NCBI RefSeq assembly: GCF_000800255.1
Contig: NZ_CP009747.1
Span: forward strand, 930,001-994,000
Reading direction: 5' to 3'
Source: Pseudomonas parafulva
Lineage (GTDB): Bacteria > Pseudomonadota > Gammaproteobacteria > Pseudomonadales > Pseudomonadaceae
Length of the DNA: 64,000 nucleotides
Of this stretch, positions 21,384-30,327 are shown piece by piece. The position numbers and the translations under genes are program-made. How positions within the stretch are numbered: the first letter of the stretch is position 1; each line of letters starts with the position of its first letter. The notes beneath the pieces are model-generated. The model searched no databases and had not been told where the DNA came from. It saw only the letters and a program-made list of their open reading frames with translations.

Positions 21384-23324
21384 ATGCAACCTGAACATTA
21401 CGATTTCGCCACCGCCGCCTTTTTGCCGGTCAGTCTGGAGGTGTGCCAGGCCCTGCTCGACGACGCCAGTGCCCTGGACGGTCTGAGCGACCCGGAGCTG
21501 GCTGCGCTGCTGGTGATCCAGAACCTGGCGCAGGCGCGCGAGCAGGTGCTCGATCCGACCGCGGCCGAGCGGGTGCTGGTCAAGCTGTTGCACTGGTCGG
21601 TCCATGGTCCGCATTCGGCAGGGGTGACCCTGACGTCCGAGGCGCAGCGCCTGTTCGACGCCCACAAGCTGTATTTCGGCCTGGAACTGCTCAAGGGCTC
21701 GCGCCTGCACCTGATGGACGCCGAGGAGGTGGCCGAGCGCGCTTACCTGCTGCCCGACGGCACCTGGGACACGCGCTTTCGCGCGCAGCGTCACCAGGCC
21801 CACAACCCGTTCAGCCAGCAGGCCATCACCGGCTTCAACAAGGAGCGCTGGCTCACCACCGAGCAGGACAAGCTGCTGCGCGTGCTGCGTGCCAATCCCG
21901 ACGAGGACCTGCACGTGCAGGGCTATGCCGGCATCGGCAAGAGCTACCTGCTCGGTGCGCTGATCGACTGCCTGCCCAAAGGCCGGGTGCTGGCCCTGGC
22001 GCGCACACCGAACAAGCTCGACGCCCTGCGCCGCCGAATCGGTAGCGGCTCGCGCGCCGGCAAGACCTTCGCCGAGTTCGCCCAGGCCCTGATCAGCGGC
22101 CCCGGCGGCTATGCGCCGCGCTCGCCAGCGCGGTTGCCGAGCAAGCGTGCGGTCGCCGAACGCCTGGCGATCATGGGCTTTCGTCAGTACGACGGCGAGA
22201 AGACCCTGGATATCGCGCTGGAAGTACTCAAGCGCTACTGCGAATCGCGCGAGCACAGCCTCAGCGCCCAGCACCTGCCGCACTTCGCCCAAGCGTTGAG
22301 TCGCGCCGACGCCCAGGTGCTGCTCGAGTACACCAGTCGCCTGTGGCTTTACGTGCAGGATCATCCCGCCTGGGACCGCCAGACCGGTTTCGCCACGCTG
22401 CTGCTGCTCAAGCGCGCCAGCCTGTCCGGCCACAGCGTGCCGAGCCGTTACAGCCATGTGATCGTCGACGAAAGCCAGGACATGCCCGGCCCGCTGCTGC
22501 AGATCATCGAGCGCGGTCGTCAGGTGCTGATCACCCTGGGCGACGAGTACCAGCGTGCCGACGGCCCAGGGCTGCGCCGCGGTCGCCAGGTGCGCCAGCG
22601 CGACATTGCCTTCTCGGTGCGCTGCGGGCAAAAAGTCGAGAAGTTGATCAATCCGCTGATCGGCATGCACTCGAACAAGTCCAAGCTGGCGTTCGAGGGC
22701 GCCGGCAGCGTCGAGGTGGGCATCGAGTACTATCCGCTGGACTTCGTGCCCCCGCCTGGTTGCGTGGTGCTGACCGCTTCGCTGTGGGACTCGATGAAGT
22801 GGGCCCTGCAATTGGCCGACAACCAGTGCCAGGTCGGTTTCGCCGACAACCCGGCGATGAAGCGCTTCATGCACAGCGCCGTGCAGTTGTTCCGCGCCGA
22901 CCTGTATGGCGCAGGCAGCGAGGGCGAGCAGACTCACCCGGCGTTCGCCCATGCGTTGAACTGGCGGCAGGTGCAAGACGAGCATCGCTATGACGAGTCG
23001 TTCCTGTGGGTCGAGGCGCGCTTGCAGGCCGGTTTTCGCATCGCCGACCTCAACGCCCTGGCCACGCGCTTCAGTCAGGACCCCGGCAGCCTGCTGCTGA
23101 TGCCGGCGCAGGAGGCCGGCGGTCAGGAGTTCGACCGCGTGCTGCTGACCCAGGAACTGATGGCGCTCAGCCCGTTCCAGGACGCCTACGCCTTCGACAG
23201 CCGCCTGTGCGCGGTGTACATCGCCCTGTCACGGGCGCGCCGCCACCTCTATCTGCCCTATGACGTGGAAGAGTGGGTGGCCTATCACAAAGGCCGCACG
23301 TTCCGGCAGTCGCATGGCTATTGA
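21384..23324 (+). CDS. UvrD/Rep-like superfamily 1 helicase-related ATPase
   Basis: 646 aa. A Walker A-like motif GYAGIGKSYL is near residue 180, Walker B with the UvrD-type Q motif VIVDESQDMPG near 360, the motif III-like LGDEYQRADG near 385, and the C-terminal motif VI-like YIALSRARRHLYLP near 615. These place it among SF1A UvrD/Rep-like proteins. The N-terminal 150 residues are unlike UvrD (a TPA-like nuclease domain was not seen). The gene ends 7 bp inside the convergent gene at 23318. Biological role unknown; repair and RNA/DNA unwinding are both possible. Confidence 0.8.
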   Translation: MQPEHYDFATAAFLPVSLEVCQALLDDASALDGLSDPELAALLVIQNLAQAREQVLDPTAAERVLVKLLHWSVHGPHSAGVTLTSEAQRLFDAHKLYFGLELLKGSRLHLMDAEEVAERAYLLPDGTWDTRFRAQRHQAHNPFSQQAITGFNKERWLTTEQDKLLRVLRANPDEDLHVQGYAGIGKSYLLGALIDCLPKGRVLALARTPNKLDALRRRIGSGSRAGKTFAEFAQALISGPGGYAPRSPARLPSKRAVAERLAIMGFRQYDGEKTLDIALEVLKRYCESREHSLSAQHLPHFAQALSRADAQVLLEYTSRLWLYVQDHPAWDRQTGFATLLLLKRASLSGHSVPSRYSHVIVDESQDMPGPLLQIIERGRQVLITLGDEYQRADGPGLRRGRQVRQRDIAFSVRCGQKVEKLINPLIGMHSNKSKLAFEGAGSVEVGIEYYPLDFVPPPGCVVLTASLWDSMKWALQLADNQCQVGFADNPAMKRFMHSAVQLFRADLYGAGSEGEQTHPAFAHALNWRQVQDEHRYDESFLWVEARLQAGFRIADLNALATRFSQDPGSLLLMPAQEAGGQEFDRVLLTQELMALSPFQDAYAFDSRLCAVYIALSRARRHLYLPYDVEEWVAYHKGRTFRQSHGY

Positions 23325-24076
23325 TCGGCACTCTGCAGTTCCGCGGCCTGGGTGTAGCGCTGGACGATACGCTCCACTTCGCCGGACTGCTTGAGCCGGA
23401 CCATGGCGCGCAGCACGCGCTGGGCCGGGATGTTCGGATCGTTGCGCACCATGCAGCCCAGGTCCTGTTCCTCGAGCAGCAACAACGGACGCAGACGTTG
23501 CTCGGCCGGTTGCTGGCGATTGAACCACTGCAGTGACAACTGGTTGCTCACCGCGTAGCGGTAGCGGCCGGCCTGCAGTTTTTGCAGGGCCAGGTCCTGG
23601 TTGCGGCTGTCTTCGCGCTGTAGCAGGTGCTGGGCGAACAGCGGCTGGAGGGCGGGGTAGGTGTAGCCGAGCACGGTGCCGATGGCTTGAGCCGGCAACT
23701 GCGCCAGCCCACCGGGCAGGGTGTCGCCGGCACGCCCCACCAGCAGGTCGCGCTGGCGGATCAAGGGCACGCTCCAGATGAAATTGCCCGGGCGCTCATT
23801 GAGCCAGTCGCTGGCCACGTAGCAGCGCACGTCGATGTCGCCGTCGAGCATCGCCTGTTCCAGGCGCAGGCGCGCCAGCACATGGTACTGCGGGGTGATC
23901 TCGGCTTCGCGGGCCACCGCCTGCATCAGGTCGAAGAGAATGCCCTGGACCGGCACCTGATCCTCCAGGCGGATCAAGGGCATGCTCCAACTTTCGGCGA
24001 TGGAAAAGCGCATCACCGACGGCTCGGCCAGCGCGCTGGCGCTGCACACGGACAGGATGGCGAGAAATCGGCGCAC
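23318..24076 (-). CDS. Periplasmic substrate-binding protein (SBP family 3)
   Basis: 252 aa with a signal peptide (RFLAILSVCSASALA, cleavage near residue 17). The mature part follows the amino-acid-binding type III fold: ILFDLMQAVAREAEI, LARLRLEQAMLDGDIDVRCY, and a C-terminal MVRLKQSGEVERIVQRY. No permease or ATPase is adjacent, so it is an orphan receptor, a sensor-like protein or a degraded importer part. It converges with the helicase gene with a 7-bp overlap and diverges from dnaX. Ligand unknown. Confidence 0.85.
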   Translation of the reverse strand: MRRFLAILSVCSASALAEPSVMRFSIAESWSMPLIRLEDQVPVQGILFDLMQAVAREAEITPQYHVLARLRLEQAMLDGDIDVRCYVASDWLNERPGNFIWSVPLIRQRDLLVGRAGDTLPGGLAQLPAQAIGTVLGYTYPALQPLFAQHLLQREDSRNQDLALQKLQAGRYRYAVSNQLSLQWFNRQQPAEQRLRPLLLLEEQDLGCMVRNDPNIPAQRVLRAMVRLKQSGEVERIVQRYTQAAELQSADQ

Positions 24077-24204
24077 GTCTACCCTCCAGGTTCATTCACG
24101 ATTTCAGCGGCGTGTACCGCAGGCATGCGGCGCAGGGTGCAATTTTGCCCCCGCTCCGCTAGCATTGGCGATCTTCCGCTTGTTCTGGCTGCGATGGTTT
24201 TTCG

Positions 24205-26238
24205 ATGAGTTATCAGGTTCTTGCACGTAAATGGCGGCCGCGCTCGTTCCGCGAGATGGTCGGGCAGACCCATGTGCTCAAGGCATTGATCAACGCCCTG
24301 GACAACCAGCGCCTGCACCACGCCTATCTGTTCACCGGCACGCGCGGCGTGGGCAAGACCACCATCGCGCGGATCATCGCCAAGTGCCTGAACTGCGAAA
24401 CCGGCATCACCTCCACCCCCTGCGGCACCTGTTCGGTGTGTCGCGAAATCGACGAGGGCCGCTTCGTCGACCTGATCGAGATCGACGCCGCCAGCCGCAC
24501 CAAGGTCGAGGATACCCGCGAACTGCTCGACAACGTGCAGTACGCACCGAGCCGCGGGCGCTTCAAGGTCTACCTGATCGACGAAGTGCACATGCTCTCC
24601 AGCCATTCCTTCAATGCCTTGCTCAAGACGCTGGAGGAGCCGCCGCCCTACGTCAAGTTCATCCTCGCCACCACCGATCCGCAGAAGCTGCCGGCGACCA
24701 TCCTGTCGCGCTGCTTGCAGTTCTCGCTGAAGAACATGAGCCCGGAGCGGGTGGTCGAGCACTTGAGCCACGTGCTCGAGGCCGAAAACGTGCCGTTCGA
24801 GCAGGACGCCTTGTGGCTGCTCGGCCGCGCCGCCGACGGTTCGATGCGCGATGCCATGAGCCTGACCGACCAGGCCATCGCCTTCGGCGAGGGCAAGGTG
24901 CTGGCCGCCGACGTGCGGGCGATGCTGGGCACGCTGGATCATGGTCAGGTCTACGGCGTGCTTCAGGCGCTGCTCGAAGGCGACGCCCGCGCGCTGCTGG
25001 AGGCAGTGCGCGAGCTGGCCGAGCAGGGCCCGGACTGGAGAGGCGTGCTGGCCGAGATGCTCAATGTGCTGCACCGGGTGGCCATCGCCCAGGCGCTGCC
25101 CGAGGCGGTGGACAACGGCCAGGGCGACCGTGACAAGGTGCTGGCCCTGGCCGCCGCGCTGCCGGCCGAGGACGTGCAGTTCTATTACCAGATGGGCCTG
25201 ATCGGCCGACGTGACCTGCCCCTGGCACCGGAGCCGCGCGGCGGCTTCGAGATGGTCCTGCTGCGCATGCTGGCGTTCCGTCCGGCTGATGCCGACGACG
25301 CCCCGAAACCGGTGCTAAAGCCGGTGGGGATCAGCCAGGCCACAGCTGATCCCGCCCAGCCGGTGGCGACGGTGGCGGTTGCCGAGGCGCCTGCGCCGGT
25401 CGTCGAGCCGGCCCCGGCGCCGGCCGTCGAAGCGCCGCTGCCCGCCGAGCCTGCGGTACCGGTGCAAGCCGAACCCGTCGCCCAGGACGAACCTGACGTC
25501 GAGCCCGCCGATGAACACGCTGTCGAGGAGGTGATCGACCTGCCGTGGGAAGCGGCCGTGGCGCCTGAGCCCCAAGCGCCTGCGCCTGTCGCGGCTCCCG
25601 CCCCGGTCCAACCGCCGCGTGGCCAGCCTGATTACGACGAGCCGCCCTTCGATCCAGGCGCCTATGCGTCGGTCGGGATGGAACGCGACGACGACGGCCC
25701 GGATGACGACTACTACGCGCCCGAAGCCGACCCCGCCAGCTTCACCTACCTGGACGAGCTGGCCGAGCACGTGCACGAAGCCGAACCGCTCACCCCGCCC
25801 GAGCCGCTGCCAGCGGCCCAGCCGGCCACCGGGCTAGCCCTGCAGTGGCTGGAATTATTCCCGCACTTGCCGGTCTCGGGTATGACAGGCAACATCGCCG
25901 CGAACTGCACGCTGATCCGCGCCGAAGGCGACGACTGGCTGCTGCACCTGGACCCGGGGCAGGGCGCGCTGTTCAACAGTACCCAGCAACGGCGCCTGAA
26001 CGAAGCGCTCAACCAGCACCTGGGGCGCAGCCTGCGCCTGCAGATCGAGCTGATTCGCCCCGAGCAGGAAACCCCAGCCCAGGCCGCCGCGCGCAAGCGC
26101 GCCGAGCGTCAGCACGACGCCGAGGTGTCGATCGAGCAAGACCCGCTGGTCCAGCAGATGATCCAGCGGTTCGGCGCACGCGTGCGCCACGATACAATCG
26201 AACCCGTGGAGACCGCCCAGGCCAGTCCTGGGCAGTGA
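24205..26238 (+). CDS. dnaX: DNA polymerase III subunit tau (and gamma)
   Basis: 677-aa clamp-loader motor subunit. The AAA+ domain (about 1-240) has Walker [10 protein letters not shown] near residue 45, a zinc module CLNCETG...CGTCSVC near 64-79, Walker [10 protein letters not shown] near 127 and SRC arginine-finger motif near 169. A collar domain (about 250-365) is followed by a long Pro/Ala/Glu linker (about 375-540) and the tau C-terminal domain that binds the polymerase alpha subunit and DnaB. No E. coli-like A_AAA_AAG slippery site was found near the domain border, so a gamma form by that route is not supported. ybaB and recR follow, the common order. Confidence 0.97.
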   Translation: MSYQVLARKWRPRSFREMVGQTHVLKALINALDNQRLHHAYLFTGTRGVGKTTIARIIAKCLNCETGITSTPCGTCSVCREIDEGRFVDLIEIDAASRTKVEDTRELLDNVQYAPSRGRFKVYLIDEVHMLSSHSFNALLKTLEEPPPYVKFILATTDPQKLPATILSRCLQFSLKNMSPERVVEHLSHVLEAENVPFEQDALWLLGRAADGSMRDAMSLTDQAIAFGEGKVLAADVRAMLGTLDHGQVYGVLQALLEGDARALLEAVRELAEQGPDWRGVLAEMLNVLHRVAIAQALPEAVDNGQGDRDKVLALAAALPAEDVQFYYQMGLIGRRDLPLAPEPRGGFEMVLLRMLAFRPADADDAPKPVLKPVGISQATADPAQPVATVAVAEAPAPVVEPAPAPAVEAPLPAEPAVPVQAEPVAQDEPDVEPADEHAVEEVIDLPWEAAVAPEPQAPAPVAAPAPVQPPRGQPDYDEPPFDPGAYASVGMERDDDGPDDDYYAPEADPASFTYLDELAEHVHEAEPLTPPEPLPAAQPATGLALQWLELFPHLPVSGMTGNIAANCTLIRAEGDDWLLHLDPGQGALFNSTQQRRLNEALNQHLGRSLRLQIELIRPEQETPAQAAARKRAERQHDAEVSIEQDPLVQQMIQRFGARVRHDTIEPVETAQASPGQ

Positions 26239-26249
26239 ACGAACACCCT

Positions 26250-26272
26250 GCACCCGACCCAGAGCCGGGTGC
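26250..26272 (+). terminator. Hairpin between dnaX and ybaB
   Basis: GCACCCG (26250-26256) pairs with CGGGTGC (26266-26272), but no T-run follows. It is more likely a processing or stability hairpin than a full terminator. Confidence 0.4.
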
Positions 26273-26299
26273 ATACATGACCCAATCGAGGATTTCCCC

Positions 26300-26635
26300 A
26301 TGATGAAAGGTGGCATGGCCGGCCTGATGAAGCAGGCCCAGCAGATGCAGGAAAAAATGGCCAAGATGCAGGAAGAACTGGCCAATGCGGAAGTCACCGG
26401 TCAGTCCGGCGCCGGCCTGGTCAGCGTGGTGATGACCGGTCGTCACGATGTCAAGCGGGTCAATATCGACGCCAGCCTGATGACCACCGACCCGGACGAC
26501 AAGGAAGTGCTCGAGGACCTGATCGCTGCGGCGCTGAACGACGCCGTGCGCAAGATCGAGCAGAACAGCCAGGACAAGATGGGCAACATGACCGCTGGCA
26601 TGCAACTGCCGCCGGGCTTCAAGATGCCGTTCTGA
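26300..26635 (+). CDS. YbaB/EbfC nucleoid-associated protein
   Basis: 111-aa DNA-binding protein that sits with dnaX and recR in most proteobacteria. It has the family start [19 protein letters not shown] (N-terminal helix), the [19 protein letters not shown] strand and the PPGFKMPF end. ATG 26300 has GAGG 8 nt upstream. It binds DNA as a tweezer-shaped dimer; whether it acts in recombination with RecR or as a regulator is not settled for Pseudomonas. Confidence 0.95.
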   Translation: MMKGGMAGLMKQAQQMQEKMAKMQEELANAEVTGQSGAGLVSVVMTGRHDVKRVNIDASLMTTDPDDKEVLEDLIAAALNDAVRKIEQNSQDKMGNMTAGMQLPPGFKMPF

Positions 26636-26655
26636 GGGGTTCTCGGACACCTACA

Positions 26656-26684
26656 GGGAGCACGGTCCTCTGACCGCTGCTCCC
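26656..26684 (+). terminator. Hairpin between ybaB and recR
   Basis: GGGAGCACGGTC (from 26656) pairs with GACCGCTGCTCCC (to 26684) with one bulge and a CTCT loop, followed by TTCTTCATTCT. A partial terminator or attenuator before recR is plausible. Confidence 0.5.
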
Positions 26685-26718
26685 TTCTTCATTCTGCACC
26701 ACTGACAGGCCTGTCCCC

Positions 26719-27321
26719 ATGAGTTTCAGCCCTTTGATCCGCCAACTGATCGACGCCCTGCGCGTGCTCCCCGGCGTCGGCCAGAAAACCGCCCAGCGCA
26801 TGGCCCTGCAGTTGCTCGAACGCGACCGCAGCGGCGGCACGCGCCTGGCCCAGGCCCTTGGCCAGGCCATGGAGGGCGTTGGCCACTGTCGCCAGTGCCG
26901 CACCCTCACCGAACAGGAACTGTGCCCGCAATGCGCCGACCCACGGCGCGACGACACCCAACTGTGCGTGGTGGAAGGGCCGATGGACGTGTATGCGGTG
27001 GAACAGACCGGCTATCGCGGCCGCTACTTCGTGCTCAAGGGGCACCTGTCGCCGCTCGACGGCCTCGGCCCCGAGGCCATTGGCATTCCACAGTTGATGG
27101 CGCGCATAGAAGAGCAGGGCACCTTCACCGAGGTGATCCTGGCGACCAACCCGACCGTGGAGGGCGAGGCCACCGCGCACTACATCGCCCAGTTGCTGGC
27201 CGAGAAGGGCCTGACCGCTTCGCGCATCGCCCACGGCGTGCCGCTGGGTGGCGAGCTGGAACTGGTCGATGGCGGCACGCTGGCGCATGCTTTCGCGGGC
27301 CGCCGACCGATTTCGCTCTAG
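26719..27321 (+). CDS. recR: Recombination mediator RecR
   Basis: 200 aa, full length. It loads RecA onto SSB-coated gaps together with RecO. Helix-hairpin-helix at the N terminus ([13 protein letters not shown]), a four-Cys zinc finger beginning [16 protein letters not shown] near residue 57, and a Toprim domain ([16 protein letters not shown] near 84) with a C-terminal [15 protein letters not shown]. It ends head-to-head against the hairpin before the convergent sulfate-binding gene. Confidence 0.97.
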   Translation: MSFSPLIRQLIDALRVLPGVGQKTAQRMALQLLERDRSGGTRLAQALGQAMEGVGHCRQCRTLTEQELCPQCADPRRDDTQLCVVEGPMDVYAVEQTGYRGRYFVLKGHLSPLDGLGPEAIGIPQLMARIEEQGTFTEVILATNPTVEGEATAHYIAQLLAEKGLTASRIAHGVPLGGELELVDGGTLAHAFAGRRPISL

Positions 27322-27330
27322 CGTCAAGCG

Positions 27331-27367
27331 GCGCCGTCGCGGCAGCCAGGTGCTGCGGCGACGGCGC
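27331..27367. terminator. Bidirectional terminator between recR and sbp
   Basis: A strong symmetric hairpin lies between two convergent genes. Arms are GCGCCGTCGC (27331-27340) and GCGACGGCGC (27358-27367), with an inner GCAGC/GCTGC pair and a CAGGT loop. T-runs are short, so termination may rely on the hairpin in both directions. Confidence 0.65.
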
Positions 27368-27378
27368 GAGCGGCCTGA

Positions 27379-28377
27379 TTACTGGCCGGTGTAGATCTGG
27401 TCGAACACGCCACCGTCGTTGAAGTGGGTCTTCTGCACGGTGCGCCAGTCGCCGAAGGTCTTCTCCACCGAGAGGAAATCGACTTTCGGGAAGCGGTCGG
27501 TGTACTTGGCCAGAACCGTGGCATCGCGCGGGCGCAGGTAGTTCTGAGCGGCGATCTCCTGGGCCGCTGGCGACCACAGGTATTTCAGGTATTCCTCGGC
27601 CACGGCCTGGGTACCCTTCTTGGCCACCACCTTGTCGACCACGCTGACCGGCGGCTCGGCCTCGGCCGACACGCTCGGGTAGACCACCTCGAATTGATCG
27701 CGGCCAAATTCACGAGCGATCATCTCCGCCTCGTTCTCGAAGGTCACCAACACGTCGCCGATCTGGTTGGTCATGAACGTGGTGGTGGCAGCGCGACCCC
27801 CGGTGTCGAGCACCGGCGCCTGCTTGAACAGCTTGCCGACGAACGCGCGCGCCTTGGCCTCGTCACCGCCCTGCTTGAGCACATAGCCCCAGGCCGAGAG
27901 GTAGGTGTAGCGGCCGTTACCCGAGGTCTTGGGGTTCGGCACGATCACCTGGACGCCGTCCTTGAGCAGGTCCGGCCAGTCTTTCAGGGCTTTGGGGTTG
28001 CCCTTGCGCACGATGAGCACGGTGGCCGAAGTGAAGGGCGCACTGTTGTTCGGCAGACGGCTGACCCAGTTGTCCGGGATCAGCTTGCCGTTGTCGACCA
28101 ACGCGTTGATGTCGGTGGCCATGTTCATGGTGATCACATCGGCCGGCAGGCCGTCGATCACCGCGCGCGCCTGTTTGCTCGAACCGCCGAAGGACATCTG
28201 CACATTGACCTTCTCCTGGTGCTCTTGCTCCCAGTGCTTCTGGAATGCCGGGTTGTAGTCCTTGTAGAAGTCGCGCATCACGTCGTAGGACACGTTCAAC
28301 AGCGTCGGTGCGGCCTGGGCCAGCGTGCCCAGCGTAAGCCCGGCGACGAGCAGCGAGGCACTGAAGAGTTTTTTCAC
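27379..28377 (-). CDS. sbp: Sulfate ABC transporter substrate-binding protein
   Basis: 332-aa periplasmic sulfate/thiosulfate receptor. GTG start at 28377 gives a clean signal peptide (KKLFSASLLVAGLTLGTLA, cleavage after AQA) with AAGGA 9 nt upstream. The open frame extends further 5' but with no sensible N-terminus. Mature motifs match sulfate-binding proteins: SYDVMRDFYKDYNPAF, QMSFGGSSKQARAVIDGL, NPKTSGNGRYTYL and the C-terminal WRTVQKTHFNDGGVFDQIY. The cysTWA permease/ATPase genes are not here. Sulfur-starvation control is expected for this family. Confidence 0.94.
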   Translation of the reverse strand: MKKLFSASLLVAGLTLGTLAQAAPTLLNVSYDVMRDFYKDYNPAFQKHWEQEHQEKVNVQMSFGGSSKQARAVIDGLPADVITMNMATDINALVDNGKLIPDNWVSRLPNNSAPFTSATVLIVRKGNPKALKDWPDLLKDGVQVIVPNPKTSGNGRYTYLSAWGYVLKQGGDEAKARAFVGKLFKQAPVLDTGGRAATTTFMTNQIGDVLVTFENEAEMIAREFGRDQFEVVYPSVSAEAEPPVSVVDKVVAKKGTQAVAEEYLKYLWSPAAQEIAAQNYLRPRDATVLAKYTDRFPKVDFLSVEKTFGDWRTVQKTHFNDGGVFDQIYTGQ

Positions 28378-28407
28378 AGCGGGCGATCCTTGTTGTGAGT
28401 GAAAGTT

Positions 28408-28420
28408 TGGCAATTTGCCA
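28408..28420. promoter_or_regulatory. 13-bp palindrome upstream of sbp
   Basis: TGGCAATTTGCCA is a perfect inverted repeat around one central base, about 30 bp upstream of the GTG start. It lies near a TATAGT-like box (on the minus strand). A repressor or activator site is possible; no regulator is assigned. Confidence 0.35.
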
Positions 28421-28471
28421 GCAACTATAACCGTGGGTTCTTGCGCCTTTAAAGACCGAAACGGACTTTGC

Positions 28472-29302
28472 TTATGCCTGTCCGGCCTTGGGAAACAACG
28501 GGTTGCCGCAGCGCGAGCAGAATGCCGCCGCCGGCTCGTGGGTGTTCTTGGCACAGGTGGGGCAGTCGTGGCGCAACTGCTCGCCGCGCATGGCGTTGGC
28601 CAGCTCGGCGGTGAAGATGCCGGTGGGCACCGCGATGATCGAGTAACCGATGATCATCACCATCGAGGACACCACCTGGCCAAGCGGCGTCCTGGGCACG
28701 ATGTCGCCGAAGCCCACGGTGGTCAGGGTGACGATGGCCCAGTAGATACCCTTGGGAATGCTGGTGAACCCATGTTCGGGGCCTTCGATCACGTACATCA
28801 GCGTGCCGAACACCGTCACCAGGGTCGAGACGCTGACCAGGAACACGATGATCTTCTGCTTGCTGCCGCGCAGTGCATCGAGCAGGTAGTGCGCCTGCTT
28901 GAGGTAGGGGCCGAGCTTGAGCACGCGGAAAATGCGCAGCATGCGGATGACCCGCACGATCAGCAGGTACTGGGCGTCGCTGTAGTACAGGGCGATGATC
29001 CCCGGCACGATAGCCAGCAGGTCGACCAGCCCGTAGAAACTGAAGGCGTAGCGCAGCGGCTTGGGCGAGCAGTACAGGCGCGTCAGGTATTCGGCGAGGA
29101 AGATCGCCGTGAAGCCCCACTCGATGCCTGCCAGCAGGCCTGAGTAACTGCGGTGCACCTCGTCGATGCTGTCGAGAATGACCGTGACCAGGCTGGCGAG
29201 GATGATCAGCAGCAGGGTTTTGTCGAAGCGTCGGCCAGCCACCGTGTCGGACTGGAAGACGATGACGTAGAGCCGCTCGCGCAGGCTCGCAGGTGTGTCC
29301 AT
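28472..29302 (-). CDS. Voltage-gated-type K+ channel with zinc-ribbon tail
   Basis: 276-aa inner-membrane ion channel. It has about six membrane segments, including an S4-like helix (VRVIRMLRIFRVLKLG) with regularly spaced Arg. A pore loop with the K+ selectivity motif TTVGFGD lies near residue 192, then S6 (VVSSMVMIIGYSIIAVPTGI). The C-terminal tail ends CPTCAKN...CSRCGNP, a zinc-ribbon-like pair of Cys motifs. Ion-channel class is clear; the gating signal is unknown. A 94-bp gap separates it from sbp, downstream on the same strand. Confidence 0.92.
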   Translation of the reverse strand: MDTPASLRERLYVIVFQSDTVAGRRFDKTLLLIILASLVTVILDSIDEVHRSYSGLLAGIEWGFTAIFLAEYLTRLYCSPKPLRYAFSFYGLVDLLAIVPGIIALYYSDAQYLLIVRVIRMLRIFRVLKLGPYLKQAHYLLDALRGSKQKIIVFLVSVSTLVTVFGTLMYVIEGPEHGFTSIPKGIYWAIVTLTTVGFGDIVPRTPLGQVVSSMVMIIGYSIIAVPTGIFTAELANAMRGEQLRHDCPTCAKNTHEPAAAFCSRCGNPLFPKAGQA

Positions 29303-29348
29303 CTGAAGCGTTCCATAGGGCGTAGCGGCTGAGCCTATGGCCTGGCTC

Positions 29349-30224
29349 TCAGCCGTGCAAGCGTTGCACGTTGCGCCGCCGCGCGAGCCCGGCGAGATGG
29401 CCGCCCAGGTGCATCAGCCAGCAGGCGATGACGAAGGGTGCGGTGAGCGACGGCAGCGCGGCATGCGCGAACAGGGCCTGCACCAGCAGGGCCAGGGCGA
29501 TGGCCAGCAGGGTGATCCAAGGACGCTCGCCGTGCCGGCTGAACGCCAGCGCCGCCAGGGCGGTGTTGAAACCGTACAGCCCCAGCGCCGCGGCCTGGGG
29601 CTGGTCAGCCAGCAGGGCCGCACCACCGCCGAGCGTCGAGCCGAGCACGGCCCAGAGCGCCGCGTAGGGATGGGCGATCAACAGGCCGAGTACGATCAAC
29701 AGCCCGGCCAGCGGCGCGTCCAGCAGGAACACCTGGCCCAGCCCGCGCAGCACGCCTTGCACGGGTTCGCCCGCCACCACCAAGGGCGCGGCGGGTTCGG
29801 CGAGCGCCAGGGCCGCCCAGCCCAGGAGCACGAAGGGTGCCGTGTAGGCCGTCAGCAAGGGCCCGCCGCGCTTGCGCCATTGGTGCGTGAGCATGCTCGA
29901 CAGGCCCCCGGCGGCGAGAATCAAGGGCGGCAGGATGGCCGACCACGGCAGCACGGCGCTGATCAGCAGGCCGATCAGCACGCCGTTGTAGCTGTACAGC
30001 CCGGCCTGGCGGTCGGCGCGCTCGTAGCCTCGGCGTTGTGCCGTGAGCAGCCCGGCGAGCGCGCCGAGCAGGGCGCCGCCGACCAGGGCCGGCGCCGTGA
30101 GCAGGATGGCCAGCAGGCAGCACACGCCGCACAGGGGATTGCGCAGCAGCAGGACCTGGCTGAAGCCGTTGAGCAGGGCCGTGGCCCAGTCGGGGCACGG
30201 GTTGACGAAGTTCTTGGTGTACAT
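29349..30224 (-). CDS. Urea transporter (UT family)
   Basis: 291-aa channel-like urea permease with about ten hydrophobic segments and two internally repeated halves. The halves carry the LNGFSQVLL...NPLCGVCCLLAI and GQVFLLDAPLAGLLIVLG signatures of the UT family, and the first half also has YSYNGVLIGL. Placed downstream of pyk at the end of the glyoxylate operon, it fits export or uptake of the urea released by ureidoglycolate lyase. A gap of about 100 bp separates the two. Confidence 0.9.
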   Translation of the reverse strand: MYTKNFVNPCPDWATALLNGFSQVLLLRNPLCGVCCLLAILLTAPALVGGALLGALAGLLTAQRRGYERADRQAGLYSYNGVLIGLLISAVLPWSAILPPLILAAGGLSSMLTHQWRKRGGPLLTAYTAPFVLLGWAALALAEPAAPLVVAGEPVQGVLRGLGQVFLLDAPLAGLLIVLGLLIAHPYAALWAVLGSTLGGGAALLADQPQAAALGLYGFNTALAALAFSRHGERPWITLLAIALALLVQALFAHAALPSLTAPFVIACWLMHLGGHLAGLARRRNVQRLHG

Positions 30225-30327
30225 GGGGCAGTCAGTGAAGGTGGCAGGAAGGCGCTGGGCCTCTTCGGGCCTCGGTTTTGCGCCGTGTCGTGGTGCGCTG
30301 CGCGGCGGCGGGTAGCCGCCCCGGCAG

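Noticed and set aside
20718..22985. 755-codon minus-strand frame over the helicase-like gene
   Set aside because: Opposite strand carries the SF1 motifs; this frame is a high-G+C artefact.
24900..25400. Programmed frameshift in dnaX
   Set aside because: No A-rich slippery heptamer like that of E. coli is present near the end of the collar domain.
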